DNA of 64,000 nt from NCBI RefSeq assembly GCF_958979055.1, contig NC_084892.1, forward strand, positions 4,109,501 to 4,173,500. Reading direction: 5' to 3'. The notes beneath the pieces were generated by a model. That model was not told the DNA's origin and did not search any database. It was given only the letters and a program-made list of their open reading frames with translations. Both the position numbers and the translations under genes were made by a program. Below are positions 46,600-57,249 of this stretch, piece after piece. Each line of letters begins with the position of its first letter. The stretch's first letter is position 1. Source of the DNA: Alnus glutinosa. Lineage: Eukaryota; Streptophyta; Magnoliopsida; Fagales; Betulaceae.

Positions 46600-48999
46600 C
46601 TCCCTTCCTCCAGAACAATCATTCTGAAGTTAAGCGAATTAACATTCTCTCCAGGTGCTCCACATCAATAATGTAGGGATAACTTTCTAGATGGCCTCTT
46701 TGGAGTTTCCCTGCCCTTGAGTCTTCCAACTCTAGGATATTGCTAGGCACGACCCATGAAACTCCGAATAAGTTGAGAACCAAGTGCCAGATCTTGCTAG
46801 TAAACTCAAAAAGGATGAGGCTGGTTTACGGTCTTCTCATTCTCTTTGCATAGGCAAAACCAATTAACAAGAGTAAGATCATGCCTCCTAAGATTATCAA
46901 TTGTAAGGATTTTACCCAAAGTTGCCATCCATGTGAAACGAGCAATCCGAGATGGAGCCTTCACCTTCCAAATGGTCTTCCATGGGAACAAACAAGACTC
47001 GCTAGACTGTAAAGAGCTATAGTAGCTCTTCAATTCAAAGCCGTGATTGATTGTTGGGGTCCACCACATTCTATCTGTCCCTCCAGCCGTGATTGATTGT
47101 TGGGGTCCACCACATTCTATCTGTCCCTCCCGAATGAGGTTTTGAGGAGTACAAAAGGTCGAGAAATATGACAAGGAACTCTAGCTCCCAATCCTGGATT
47201 GCCCTGAAGAAACTTGGATTCCAATGGATATATGTATCGAAGTGCTCCAAGTAATCCGACACTAAGGACTCTGTCATGAGCTATAAAATAGAGTTCTTGG
47301 AATGAGGACTTGAGAGCTGCTTCTCCACACTAAACATCATGCCAAAAACAAATGCGAGACCCATCCCCAACTCTGTAAGAGATCAACTAGGAGAAATTCC
47401 CCCAACCATTCCTAATATTCCTCCAATGGCCCACCCGATATGGCTTTAGAGTTTCTTTTGAACACCAGCCCCCTCTCTGAATCTCATATTTCTCAACAAT
47501 TACATGTCTCCATAAAAAATTCTCTTCTTGTGTGAAGCCCCAAAGTCATTTACCCAGTAAAGCTCTATTAAATAGCATGAGGTTTTTCACACCCACCCCT
47601 CCTCTAGGAACTGGGGAGCAAATAGTCTTCCAATTCACTAGATGAAGCTTAGACTCGCCACCTATTCCATCCCAAAGAAAGGACATTTGATGACACTCCA
47701 ATCTTCTAGCTATATCAACTGGTAAAGGGAAAAGGGACAAGAAGTACTTAGGTAAACTAGATAACATGCTCTTGATAACTACCTATGTACAAATAAATCT
47801 TCTTTCAACTAGCCAATCTTCAATCCATTTTCTCAACTATCCCATCCCAAATAGCTTTTCCTTAAAAGAAGCGCCCAAAGGAAGTCCCAGATATTTTAAT
47901 GGCATATGATATACTACAATTTAGAATGTCGACCAACTCTTCCTGAAGTTGCACCTCCCCCACTGCAACTTATTATGATTTTCAAAGATTGACTTTCAAA
48001 CCTGAAATAACCTCAATAGACAAGAGAATATGTCCTAGATTAAGGATTTGATCTTGATATGCATCACACATAATAATGGTATCATCTGCAAAAAGAAGAT
48101 AAGTGATTTCCAAAGAGGTTGCGTTTTGGAGGTCGACCCTAAAACCATATAACTAACCCCTAACCAATAGCATCCTGCTAAGAGCCTCTATGACAATCAC
48201 AAATAGGAGGGGCGAAAGCGAGTTCCCTTGGCAGAGGCCCTTGGAACTAGCAAAGCAACCATGCAAACTACCATTAATCAATATAGATAATCGGGCTATG
48301 GAGATACAAGCAGAAATTCATTTTCTCCATTTTGAACCAAAAGGAGAGCGCTCTAGAAGGTAGGAGAGAAACTCCCAATTGACATGGTCCCAGGCTTTTT
48401 CCAGGTCTAGCTTGCACAAAACACTAGGAATTCTCAATTTTAGTATGTTGTCCAGACACTCATTGGCTAAAAGAACTGAGTCTAGAATTTGTCTCCCCCC
48501 TATAAAAGCATTCTAACTATTTGAAATGAGCGAATCCTGTACCCGTCTCATTCTAATAGCAAGGGCCTCAGCCAAAATCTTATAGACACTCCCCCCCAAG
48601 CTAATAGGTTTGAAATCCCTTCCAATTGCTCAATTTTTTAGGGATAAGGGCAATGAAAGTAGCATTAAGGCTCTTTTCAAACAAGATATGCTCATGAAAG
48701 TTATGGAAAACGTGCATAAAGTCATCCTTCACTATTGCCCAACACGATTGAAAGAAGGTAATAGTGAAGCCATCTGGCCTCGGTGCTTTATCGTCATCCA
48801 TACTAAGCAATGCCTGAAGGACTTCTTCCTCTTGAAATGGTCTCTCCAACCAATCCCCCTGTTTTTCCATTTTCTTCTTTGTTCTCTTTCTTCCCATCTG
48901 CAACAGTGTGGAGGTCAACTTCCTCATGCCACTGCCATTGATCTCATCAATATAGTGGTAAGTGGCGGTGAGTAATGAAAGAAAAAAAATGTTTGGCAT
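46600..48999 (-). pseudogene. Degenerate L1-type LINE reverse transcriptase, minus strand
   Basis: Minus-strand frames give a broken but ordered ORF2. The piece near 48800 has [18 protein letters not shown] (template-contact motif) and [13 protein letters not shown]. Around 48400 come [17 protein letters not shown] and [11 protein letters not shown]. At 48078-48098 is the catalytic LLFADDT. Bases 47546-47767 give [20 protein letters not shown] and FLWDGIGGE. Bases 46806-47050 give FPWKTIWKVKAPSRIARFTW, the zinc-binding tail (zf-RVT). Frameshifts and stops separate the blocks, and the endonuclease region is missing, so this is a 5'-truncated dead copy. A 47-bp tandem duplication at about 47043-47136 disrupts the tail region. 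Confidence 0.9.
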
Positions 49000-50650
49000 T
49001 TGTGGTGGTAGCTTGTGGTTTTCTTGTGGTCATGGTGTTGTGTAACCATCAAGAATAAGTATCCACTTTGATTGCACCTTCTTTGACTATTGCTGCCTTC
49101 CTTAACAAGCCCTCGAGCCTTACACTAGTACTTGTTGCAGGGGCAGGCCATAGACCTAATATTTGCATAGTGAAGAAAGGCAAAAGCTCTTGCTCGAATG
49201 CGTGACTGGGAGTTCTTTGGTTGTTTTTGTTGTTTGTTGTGTCATTTGTGAAATGGCTGGTAGTATCTTAAGTTGTCGTGTTGGTGGCTTGTAGTTGGTT
49301 ATGGTTGTCGTCATTGTTGTGGAGGTTTGTTGACGTTATTGTGGTCCTCGATTGTCTCTCTTCTCATCTTTGGTGGTCATCAACAAAGTTTTGTTGCCAA
49401 TGGCGAAATTTTCAGGTGTCTTGAAGAAGAAAATGGGTATTTGGTTGCAGGCGTATGTTTTCCTTATTCAAGATATGGATAACCTCAGTTTGGGTTAATT
49501 CATTATCCGGAATACCTTATTCCAGTTTTATCTTTAGGTCGGCCCAAATTCAAAGCCTGATCCTGTTGGTATTAGTGTTTTCCGGCGAGTCTTCGACCGG
49601 TGATGGTGTTTTCTTGTGAGTTTGGACCGGTGTTGATATTTTCCAGCGAGTTTTCGATTGGCGTTTGTGTTTTCCCGTTTTTTACCGCTTTAAAGCGAGT
49701 TTTCTACCACTATTGGGTTTTTCGGCGGGTTCTTGACTGATGCTGGTGTTTTCTTTTGACCAGTGATGGTGTTTTCCGATGATTTTTCGGCCAGTTTTTT
49801 TTTTTTTTTTTTTAATTTTATAGTGAGTTTTGGACCGTTGTTGGTATTTTCCAGTGTGATTCAGCTGGATTCGTTGTTTGTTAGCGAGATTCCAGCTGGT
49901 TTTGAAGTTTACTGGCAAGTTTGGACTGATTTTGGCCGGTACTAGCTGTGTTTCGACCTATACAGGTCGATTTTGGCCAATTTAGACGTTTTTCAGCCAG
50001 TTTTGTTGTTCTTTTTGGCCAGTTTGGTATTATTTCAGTCGGTTCAGCTTGTTTTTTGTCCAGTTTGGTGATATTTAGGCTGGTTAATTGTTGTTGTGGC
50101 TGGTTCTGACTGTTTTTTAGCTGGTTCAGTTCGTCTTTTACTGATTCGGTGGTTTTATGACTGGTTTCATTGTGTTTTCGGCCAATTTTTCTTGTGTTTC
50201 AACTACTTTAATAGCGAGATCAACCATCTCCTCATCCATTGTGAGTTTATTAGCAGATCTGGCACTTGGTTCTCATCTTATTTGGAGTTTCGTGGGTCAT
50301 GCCTAGCAATATCCTAGAGCTACTTCACTATTGGAAGACACAAGGTCAGGGTCAATCCAAAGAGGCCATATGGAAAGTTATCCCTACTTTACTAACGGGG
50401 AGCATTTGGAGAGAGAGAAATCGGCATCCTTTTTAGGATCGCGAGTCTAGTGTGCTTTAATTAAAATCCTCTTTTTCTTGATATCTCTTTTAGATTGGGC
50501 TTCTTCCTCTAATATTGTAGATCTTGTAAACTTTTTAGATTTCGATCTCATTACGGTAGTGGCTTCTTTTGTATACTTTTCGTGCACGTGAGCTTTGCTT
50601 CTCCTCTTATTGAAAATTATTATTCATAAAAAAAAAAAAAAAAAAAAAAG
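49000..50650 (+). mobile_element. Plus-strand chimeric retroposon with minisatellite and LINE 3' end
   Basis: Bases 50250-50440 ('ggcacttggttctcatctta', 'ggtcatgcctagcaatatcc', 'tttggagagagag') match the complement of 46620-46805, the 3' segment of the adjacent minus-strand LINE. Here they lie in opposite orientation and end in poly(A) at about 50628-50649. Upstream, 49560-50220 is a degenerate minisatellite. The left limit is not defined, and 49000-49560 is GT-rich text without a recognised domain. Confidence 0.6.
49560..50220. repeat. Degenerate minisatellite of roughly 30-40 bp units
   Basis: Units are variations on 'ggcgagttttcgaccggtg' plus 'ttggtgttttcc', shifting downstream to 'ggccagtttggt' and 'cagctggttc'. 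A T-run (about 49796-49813) interrupts the array. Confidence 0.7.
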
Positions 50651-51786
50651 CCTGCAAACGAGCGTTTACAAGGTCTTTGTGTCAATAAGAATTTATTTGC
50701 TCCAAGCTGGAGCTTATATGAGATATATATACTCTAGCTTGAAGGGGAGTGTTTGAAAGAAATGGACAAGTGTTCCTATTCTAGAAGGTGGTGAGGTGTT
50801 CATATTCCAGAATATTGTATTTGTTCCTATTTCTCAATAGATTGTGACGGTCAGAAATATAGATCCTGAGCCTCTCTATTTTGTGAAATACACTAATGTT
50901 AAGATATTTATTACTTTGGATTATATAAAACCATTGTTTAGAAACATTTTCAAACCAGTAAGTGTACTTTTAACATAAGCATCCATAATGTGTAATCTAA
51001 AAAGTCATCCTACTTGTTTCTTGAATCCTCATAAACATGTTTATTTGAAATATGGTTCATCAATTCCAACTATTGAAGCATACAATTGATGATTATCAGT
51101 CCATTGAGCTAATATAGACATAATGGAAGGAAAAGAAGGTAAAGCTGCTACAGGGTAATAACTAGTATCATTATTTGACTTCTTTGGGAGTAAAAGGTTC
51201 TGCTGCTAAAATTCTGAGTTTGTTTTGTCTGGTTTAGTTCACCTACTTGAAGTTTGAGATGGCTTCGTCCGTCTTTTATGGTTCATAGCTAAATTTTTAT
51301 CTGTCTGCAGATCGGTCGATGTCAAAAGGTAACAAGAAAGGAAGGAGATTGAATATGTGGCATAGGGATGTAAAGCTATCTCTGATTTCAATGAATTCCG
51401 AGACCAGATCTTCTTTAATGGATTTTCTAATTTGCTGTATCACTGTTAACAAGATTGTAAAGTGGGGAAGTCCTTTGTACTGGGCGCGGATTATTGTTGG
51501 TTTGGTTAGGGGTGGATTTGTGACTCATCAGTTGGACTTCTTCAGTCTGTAATTGGTCCTGTAAAGGTTACATCAACATTGTATAGTAAATAACTGTGTC
51601 AGTGTCTTTGATGTTTGGTGGTTGTGTGACATTTTATTTGGCAGTGTTTCCCTGAAGAAGCTCAACATCCTTTGTGGGTGTTTTGTAAACTATAACAGAA
51701 AAGTAAAAAACACGTTCAAACATAAACATTGGGAGGCATGAAAAAGACGTTCTGTTAAAAATAGATAGCTATGGACAAAAATTAAG
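50651..51786. other. Intergenic stretch
   Basis: Unique AT-rich DNA. 'tgaaggggagtgtttgaaag' near 50740 recalls a retroelement polypurine tract followed by an LTR start, but no LTR end was identified. The 77-codon frame at 51319-51552 has no recognised family. Confidence 0.4.
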
Positions 51787-52335
51787 GTCAATTTGTTTCG
51801 ATGTAAAATGTTTTTCGTCGAAAAATATTTTCAACGAAATCATTCTTCAGAAAAAATAATTTATTTTAAAATATATTTTGGTGTTTAGCTTGTACGAAAA
51901 AATCACCGACGGTAAAAAGTACCAGCGACAAGATTCCATCGATGGTGGTTGGAATCCGGAAGCACTGGCTAGATTTCAGCCAGTTTCGCCGGAATATGGC
52001 ACAGTTATAGGAATCCAGCCACCGACCGAAATCAAGCCAGTGCCGTCGGATTCTAGTGACCAAATTTTGAAATCAAGGAACTTTTGGCGATAGATTATGG
52101 TTACCAACAAACTCCAATGGTCGGCAGTGACGGATTTCTACAAACGCGTGTGAAAGACTGAGATGTTTAAATTCAGAAAATAATTTACGGTTTTAAAAGT
52201 CGTAAATTATTTTTCAAAAATTAAGGAGGTTTTTTTTCGGTTAAACTAAAAATGATTTAGGTTTATTGTCATTTTCAGTTGCACAAACACCGAGAAATAC
52301 ATAAAATATTTTATGCCCGTACAAACAAAGCCTTA
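51787..52335. mobile_element. Inverted-repeat DNA transposon, about 550 bp
   Basis: GGTCAATTTGTTTCGATGTA with AAAATGTTTTTCG on the left mirrors GGCTTTGTTTGTACGGGCAT with AAAATATTTTATG on the right (complement). The flanks are TTAA and TTAG. The interior contains dense CCGGAAT/GATTCC words ('ttggaatccggaagcactgg', 'gccagtttcgccggaatat'). No transposase is present, and the superfamily is not settled. A partial relative is at 19655-19920. Confidence 0.6.
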
Positions 52336-52614
52336 GATGCGAGCGGATGAAACATAAACATTGCAATGATATGCAAATACTGAAGGTGGATGAAAGTGGC
52401 TTTGCCATTTTTAACAGAAATCAAGCCTGTCTGTGGTGTCAAAAAAGGGGAGTCATTTTCGTACTTTGTTGCTTTGATTTTGTCGACCATAAGTACAACT
52501 GATTCATGCCCACATTGCTTTTCGCTCTAGTGATTAAGGGTGAGATGGCTCAATTGGCACATGATTATGCCTAACAAAATCGAGATGGACAAAGTTTTTA
52601 TTCAAATTAGGTTA

Positions 52615-53606
52615 GGGCATCTCCGACAGATATGCTATTTTAACCATAATGGTTAAATTTGACTTTTTTTGCTATTTTTTTCAATCCAACAGAATAGCTT
52701 CTTTAAGCTTTTTTTCCTTAACAGTGAACAGTGAATAGCCAACACTGACTATTCACTATTCATCTGTTTACACTTTTTTTATTAATATTTTTTTCTCTTC
52801 CCCTCTCCGTCCCTCTCTGCCAGCCATGAACGACCAACAAAATCAGGAGCAACCAACCAAAATCGACCATGAACAACCAACCAAAATCATCAAAATCAAT
52901 CATAAATATAGTTTTAGCCGTGATACATATAACCGAAACAGGGGAGACACATTCAAGCTTCAAAATCAGATGGGTTCAACTAAAAATCATCAACCTATTT
53001 ACCAGTCGCCGGAAATCACTTTTGACTCGGCCAGATCCGCGCCTAGCTCAACCAGAACTCGTCTCAGACCACCGGAGCTCGATTCATGAAGGATCGGGTT
53101 GATGGGTTTCGTCTGGGTTCGTCAAGTTCAGGGGTTCTTTCTCGGAAATCGTTCATAATCACCGGAAATCACCTCTGACTCTACCGGATCTGCGCCTAGC
53201 TCAACCGAAACTCATCTTAGGCCACCGGAGCTCGACTCATGGAGGATCGGGTTGATGGGTTTCGTCTGGGTTCGTCGAGTTCAGCGGTTCTCTCTCGGAT
53301 CAGTCTTGGCCTTTCAAGTCTCTCTATCTCCGGCTCTCCTCTCATGGGTCTCTCCCTAAATCCCTCGATCTCTCTCTCAATGTGTTTCAGAATTCAGACG
53401 AAGAGAGAAAGGAAGAACAAGAAAGAGAGATCGGAAAGGGAAAATGAGAAGAATAAAAGAATAAAAAAAGAATAGAAAATAATATTTAAATGTAAGTAGA
53501 GAGTTAAATAGTAAATCTGTTGGAGAGAATATAGGAAAAACAGTAGTTAAAGTAGAGATTGGTACTTTTTGAGTAGCTATTTTAATTCCAACTGCTGGAG
53601 ATGGCC
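52615..53606. mobile_element. PIF/Harbinger-like element, about 992 bp, TTA target duplication
   Basis: The ends are GGGCATCTCCGACAG and GGCCATCTCCAGCAG (complement of the right end), followed by AT-rich subterminal 'tattttaa' words. The trinucleotide TTA flanks both sides (52612-52614 and 53607-53609), as expected for Harbinger or Tourist elements. Inside, a block of about 145 bp occurs twice in tandem (about 53007-53150 and 53158-53300), sharing 'gatcgggttgatgggtttcg' and 'tccgcgcctagctcaacc'. There is no transposase, so it is non-autonomous. Confidence 0.8.
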
Positions 53607-54163
53607 TTAGAAGGGATTTTTCAAACTCAATCTATTATATATTGACATGTGTCATTAAAATATTTGATTTTCACATGCATTTTTAACTTTTAGTGTATTT
53701 TTAATAGAATATATAAGAATCATATACTTTAAGAACAAATATTAATTTAATAGACTAAGAAATTTCTTCCAACGGAAGAAAAATTTGTCTCAATTGATCC
53801 AAAATCTCTCTTCCTCTCTTAATTATGTCAAAATTCACTCATTAAAAAAAAATGCTATAAATAAATTATACGCCTAAACCCAATTTAATATATATTTTTA
53901 TTTTTTTCTCTCTCAATGACTTCTAATTATCAAGCAATTCCAAAACAAGCTCAGATGAATTTTCCCGCATCCAATTGTGGTCCTCACTGTTAACCCCACG
54001 ACACCGTTTTTAAGTACCATAGGCATAGACCGGAGCTCATCGCTTACAGTTAATGGCCGTTATACAATTCTAAATCTTCTTCAACCTCCAAGCGATCATA
54101 TTCATAACCCAGAACTTCCATTTCACTAGCTTTAGTGCTTCATATACAGACATTATTTGATTC
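53607..54163. promoter_or_regulatory. Upstream region of the PPR gene
   Basis: AT-rich sequence up to about 53930 and mixed sequence after that. It should hold the promoter and leader of the PPR gene. No distinct motif can be assigned with confidence. Confidence 0.4.
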
Positions 54164-56137
54164 TTGCTTGAAATGTTAGCTCTTTTTCGAGCATCAACCA
54201 GTGCCAGACAATTCAGCAGTATTGTTAGATCACCTATTTTGAACTGTGTCCAAATTATTATCCCACTACTGTGCGATCTCAAGGTTCTATATGGATCCCG
54301 AATTGATCTTTACCACTCGGTGAATGATCCGGGAATGGACAAATTTGCGATACCCGGAAGAGATTATAGCGCCAACTCGGGTGTGGCGCGGTCTAATTGG
54401 TTGATTACTAAGCTCTGCAAAGAAGGAAAAATTTGCGAAGCACGCCTGGTCTTTGATAACATGTGCGAGAGAGATGTGGTCACTTGGACTACGGTGATCA
54501 CGGGGTATATTAAGTGTAGGATGGTTGATGAGGCGAGGAGGTTGTTTGATAGAGTGGATGCTAAGAAGAATGTGATTACTTGGACTGCTTTGGTTAGTGG
54601 GTATATAAGGTTGAATAGGATTAAGGAAGCTGAGAGGGTATTCTATGAGATGCCAGTTAAGAATGTGGTTTCTTGGAACACAATGATTGATGGGTATGCG
54701 AGAAATGGTAAAAGTGATTTGGCTTTGGATTTGTTTGAGATGATGCCGGAGAGGAATCTAGTTTCTTGGAACACTATTATAACTGCTTTGGCACAATGCG
54801 GGAGGATTGACCAGGCACAGAGGCTTTTTGAACAGATGTGTGAAAGGGATGTGATCTCGTGGACGGCAATGGTTGCCGGTTTATCAAGAAATGGAAGGAT
54901 TGAGGAAGCACGGTTACTTTTTGATAGGATGCCTGAAAGGAATGTCGTTTCGTGGAATGCTATGATTACTGGCTATGCGCAGAATAAGAGGTTGGATGAG
55001 GCCCTTGACTTGTTTGAGAGAATGCCGGAGAGGGACTTGCCTTCATGGAATACCATGATTACTGGATTTATTCAGAATGGGGAGTTAACTAGGGCATGGA
55101 AGTTGTTTAATGAAATGCCCCAAAAGAATGTGATATCTTGGACTGCAATTATCACAGGATATATCCAAGATGGGCAAAGTGAAGAAGCATTGAAGATTTT
55201 CTTGAAAATGCTGGTGGCCGATGGGGTGAAACCTAATCAGGGGACTTTCGTGTCTGTTTTGGGTGCTTGTAGTGATCTAGCTGGTCTTAGTGAGGGACAG
55301 CAAGTTCATCAGATGATAAGTAAATCAGCCTATCAGGATTTTCCATTTGTGGTATCAGCACTCATAAACATGTATTCGAAGTGTGGGGAGTTGGGTAGTG
55401 CTAGGAAGATGTTTGATGATGGGATGACAAGCCATAGGGATTTGATTTCTTGGAATGGTATGATTGCAGCCTATGCACACCATGGATGTGGCAGAGAGGC
55501 AATTAATTTGTTCAATGAAATGAGGGAATCAGGGTTCCATCCTGATGATGTCACCTATGTGGGGTTGCTCTCTGCTTGCAGCCATGCTGGGTTGGTAGAG
55601 GAGGGGCTAAAGTATTTTGATGAGCTTGTGAGAGATGGGTCCATAATCGTGAGAGAAGATCACTACACATGCTTGGTTGATCTCTTTGTCCGTGCAGGCA
55701 GGCTTAAAGAGGCTTTTGATTTTATAAAGCGAATTGGCACCAAGCCATCAGCTTCTGTTTTGGGGGCTTTACTTGCTGGATGTAATGTTCATGGGGATGA
55801 GGACATAGGGAAGCTGGCCGCAGAGGAGCTTTTAGAAGTGGAGCCAGAGAACCCAGGCACATATTTATTGTTGTCTAACATATATGCTTCAGCAGGGCAA
55901 TGGAGAGAAGCTGCTAAAGTGAGGTTGAAAATGAAGGATAAGGGGTTGAAGAAGCAGCCTGGTTGCAGTTGGATAGAAATTGGGAATAGTTCGCATGTGT
56001 TTGTAGTTGGTGATAAGTCTCATCGTCAGTCTGAACTTATTTGTTCTTTACTTCGTGAGCTTCATTCAAAGATAAAGCAGGTTGGAAATGTCCCAATTGA
56101 TGATATGATAGTAGATGACGAATTTTCAATGACGTAA
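54164..56137 (+). CDS. E-class pentatricopeptide repeat protein, mitochondrial type, 657 aa
   Basis: An intronless 657-codon frame, as usual for plant PPR genes. The N-terminus is basic and Ser/Arg-rich (LALFRASTSARQFSSIVRSP), consistent with a mitochondrial presequence. A second Met at codon 4 is an equally good start. From about residue 95 a run of tandem PPR motifs alternates 31- and 35-residue types. The repeated phrases are RDVVTWTTVITGYIK, KNVVSWNTMIDGYARNG, RNVVSWNAMITGYAQN and HYTCLVDLFVRAGRLKEA. It closes with an E/E+ region from about residue 530 (LLAGCNVHGDEDIGKLAAEE, KKQPGCSWIEI, HVFVVGDKSH) and lacks the DYW deaminase. Such proteins bind organelle RNA in sequence-specific fashion and recruit editing partners. 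The repeat order and end match Arabidopsis At2g35030, the probable orthologue. The frame is intact and it is probably functional. Confidence 0.95.
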   Translation: MLEMLALFRASTSARQFSSIVRSPILNCVQIIIPLLCDLKVLYGSRIDLYHSVNDPGMDKFAIPGRDYSANSGVARSNWLITKLCKEGKICEARLVFDNMCERDVVTWTTVITGYIKCRMVDEARRLFDRVDAKKNVITWTALVSGYIRLNRIKEAERVFYEMPVKNVVSWNTMIDGYARNGKSDLALDLFEMMPERNLVSWNTIITALAQCGRIDQAQRLFEQMCERDVISWTAMVAGLSRNGRIEEARLLFDRMPERNVVSWNAMITGYAQNKRLDEALDLFERMPERDLPSWNTMITGFIQNGELTRAWKLFNEMPQKNVISWTAIITGYIQDGQSEEALKIFLKMLVADGVKPNQGTFVSVLGACSDLAGLSEGQQVHQMISKSAYQDFPFVVSALINMYSKCGELGSARKMFDDGMTSHRDLISWNGMIAAYAHHGCGREAINLFNEMRESGFHPDDVTYVGLLSACSHAGLVEEGLKYFDELVRDGSIIVREDHYTCLVDLFVRAGRLKEAFDFIKRIGTKPSASVLGALLAGCNVHGDEDIGKLAAEELLEVEPENPGTYLLLSNIYASAGQWREAAKVRLKMKDKGLKKQPGCSWIEIGNSSHVFVVGDKSHRQSELICSLLRELHSKIKQVGNVPIDDMIVDDEFSMT

Positions 56138-56937
56138 GCTTGAATTGGCAGGAGTTTGATGATACTACCTAGAGGTGACATGCAGAATTGATGAACCGCT
56201 AAAAATAATTGCCCATATTTAATTGGAGAAGAGCCTGTTCATCAATGATGATTTATGAGTTAAAATGATGGGTTAAATGCATAATTAGCACATGTGATTT
56301 ACCTTTTATTCAAAAAAAGGTATTGGGTTTTTTAAAAAAGTGACAAGTGATATTTGTACTTACAAGTTTATCAATTTGATACTTTCATCCATCTACTATT
56401 AAAAAATTTAACGAAATTTTTGTTATGGATATCAAAAGCCATGTAAGACCAAAAAAATATTGTCACGAATATAAAATGTTATTTCAGCTTCTCACCTAAC
56501 CAAAAAAAGAAAAAGATAGGTAGTCTCGGTCAATTACCCTCTTTTTGGGGGTGACATGAGTAGTCTAATAAACTCTTAACATGGTTTTTAAGATAGCCTG
56601 AACCACCTCGAAAACTCTTTAATGGGGTGATTGGACCACTCTTAAGTAATTTGAAATCTCCTTTAGGGGTGGCTAGACCCCATCCCGGTGAGGGGGGTGG
56701 TCTACCCACCTCTAGTGGCATTGTGGGAAAAGCGGGAATAACCAAAATATTCAGCAAAAGGGGCAAAACTAAAACACTAACATTTTAGGGGATAAGTATA
56801 ATTTTAAAGGATTTTTTCCATTATTTTTTATGAGGTGTGGCAAGTTGAGATGACGTTTTCTTTGCATGGAAACATTTTATTGGTCTTTGTAGGAATTAGA
56901 ATCCTACTTAACGCGTGTAGGCTTGTAATCTTATGAT
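56138..56937. other. PPR 3' flank and a partial palindromic element
   Basis: Bases 56138 to about 56260 are the likely 3' untranslated region. Bases 56270-56800 begin 'gggttaaatgcataattagc' and contain GGGGTGGCTAGACCCC and GGGGGGTGGTCTACCC hairpins. These recall the core of the long-inverted-repeat family at 43779-44570, but no matching right arm was found, so this is at most a relative. Confidence 0.4.
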
Positions 56938-57249
56938 GCGTTTGGGATTGCGATTTCGTAGACAATAAGTGCGATTTTAAACTAAATCGCAGAACATAGA
57001 TTGTTTGGGAACTGCGTTTTTAAAAATTGCGATTTGAAAACGCAGAAAATCTGCTTTTTTAAATCGCAGATAAGATGATGCTTTTTTAAAAACGCAGAAT
57101 TTTAAAAGGTAAATTCACGATTTTAAAGGCTAAACTGTGATTTTGCTAAACGCTTAACTGCGTTTTTAAAAATCAATTTTTTCAAATCGCACATTTTAAA
57201 ATCGTTATTTTAAATCGCACTTTTTGAAATCACAAACCCAAACGAACCC
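56938..57249. mobile_element. Palindromic MITE, family 'GCGTTTGGGATTGCGATTT', copy 1
   Basis: The left end GCGTTTGGGATTGCGATTTC mirrors the right end, which complements to TTCGTTTGGGTTTGTGATTT. The inside repeats the words AAATCGCA and TGCGTTTTTAAAAA many times in both orientations, so the whole element can fold. The second copy at 61522-61804 shares the order of all blocks. The target duplication is not resolved. Confidence 0.75.
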
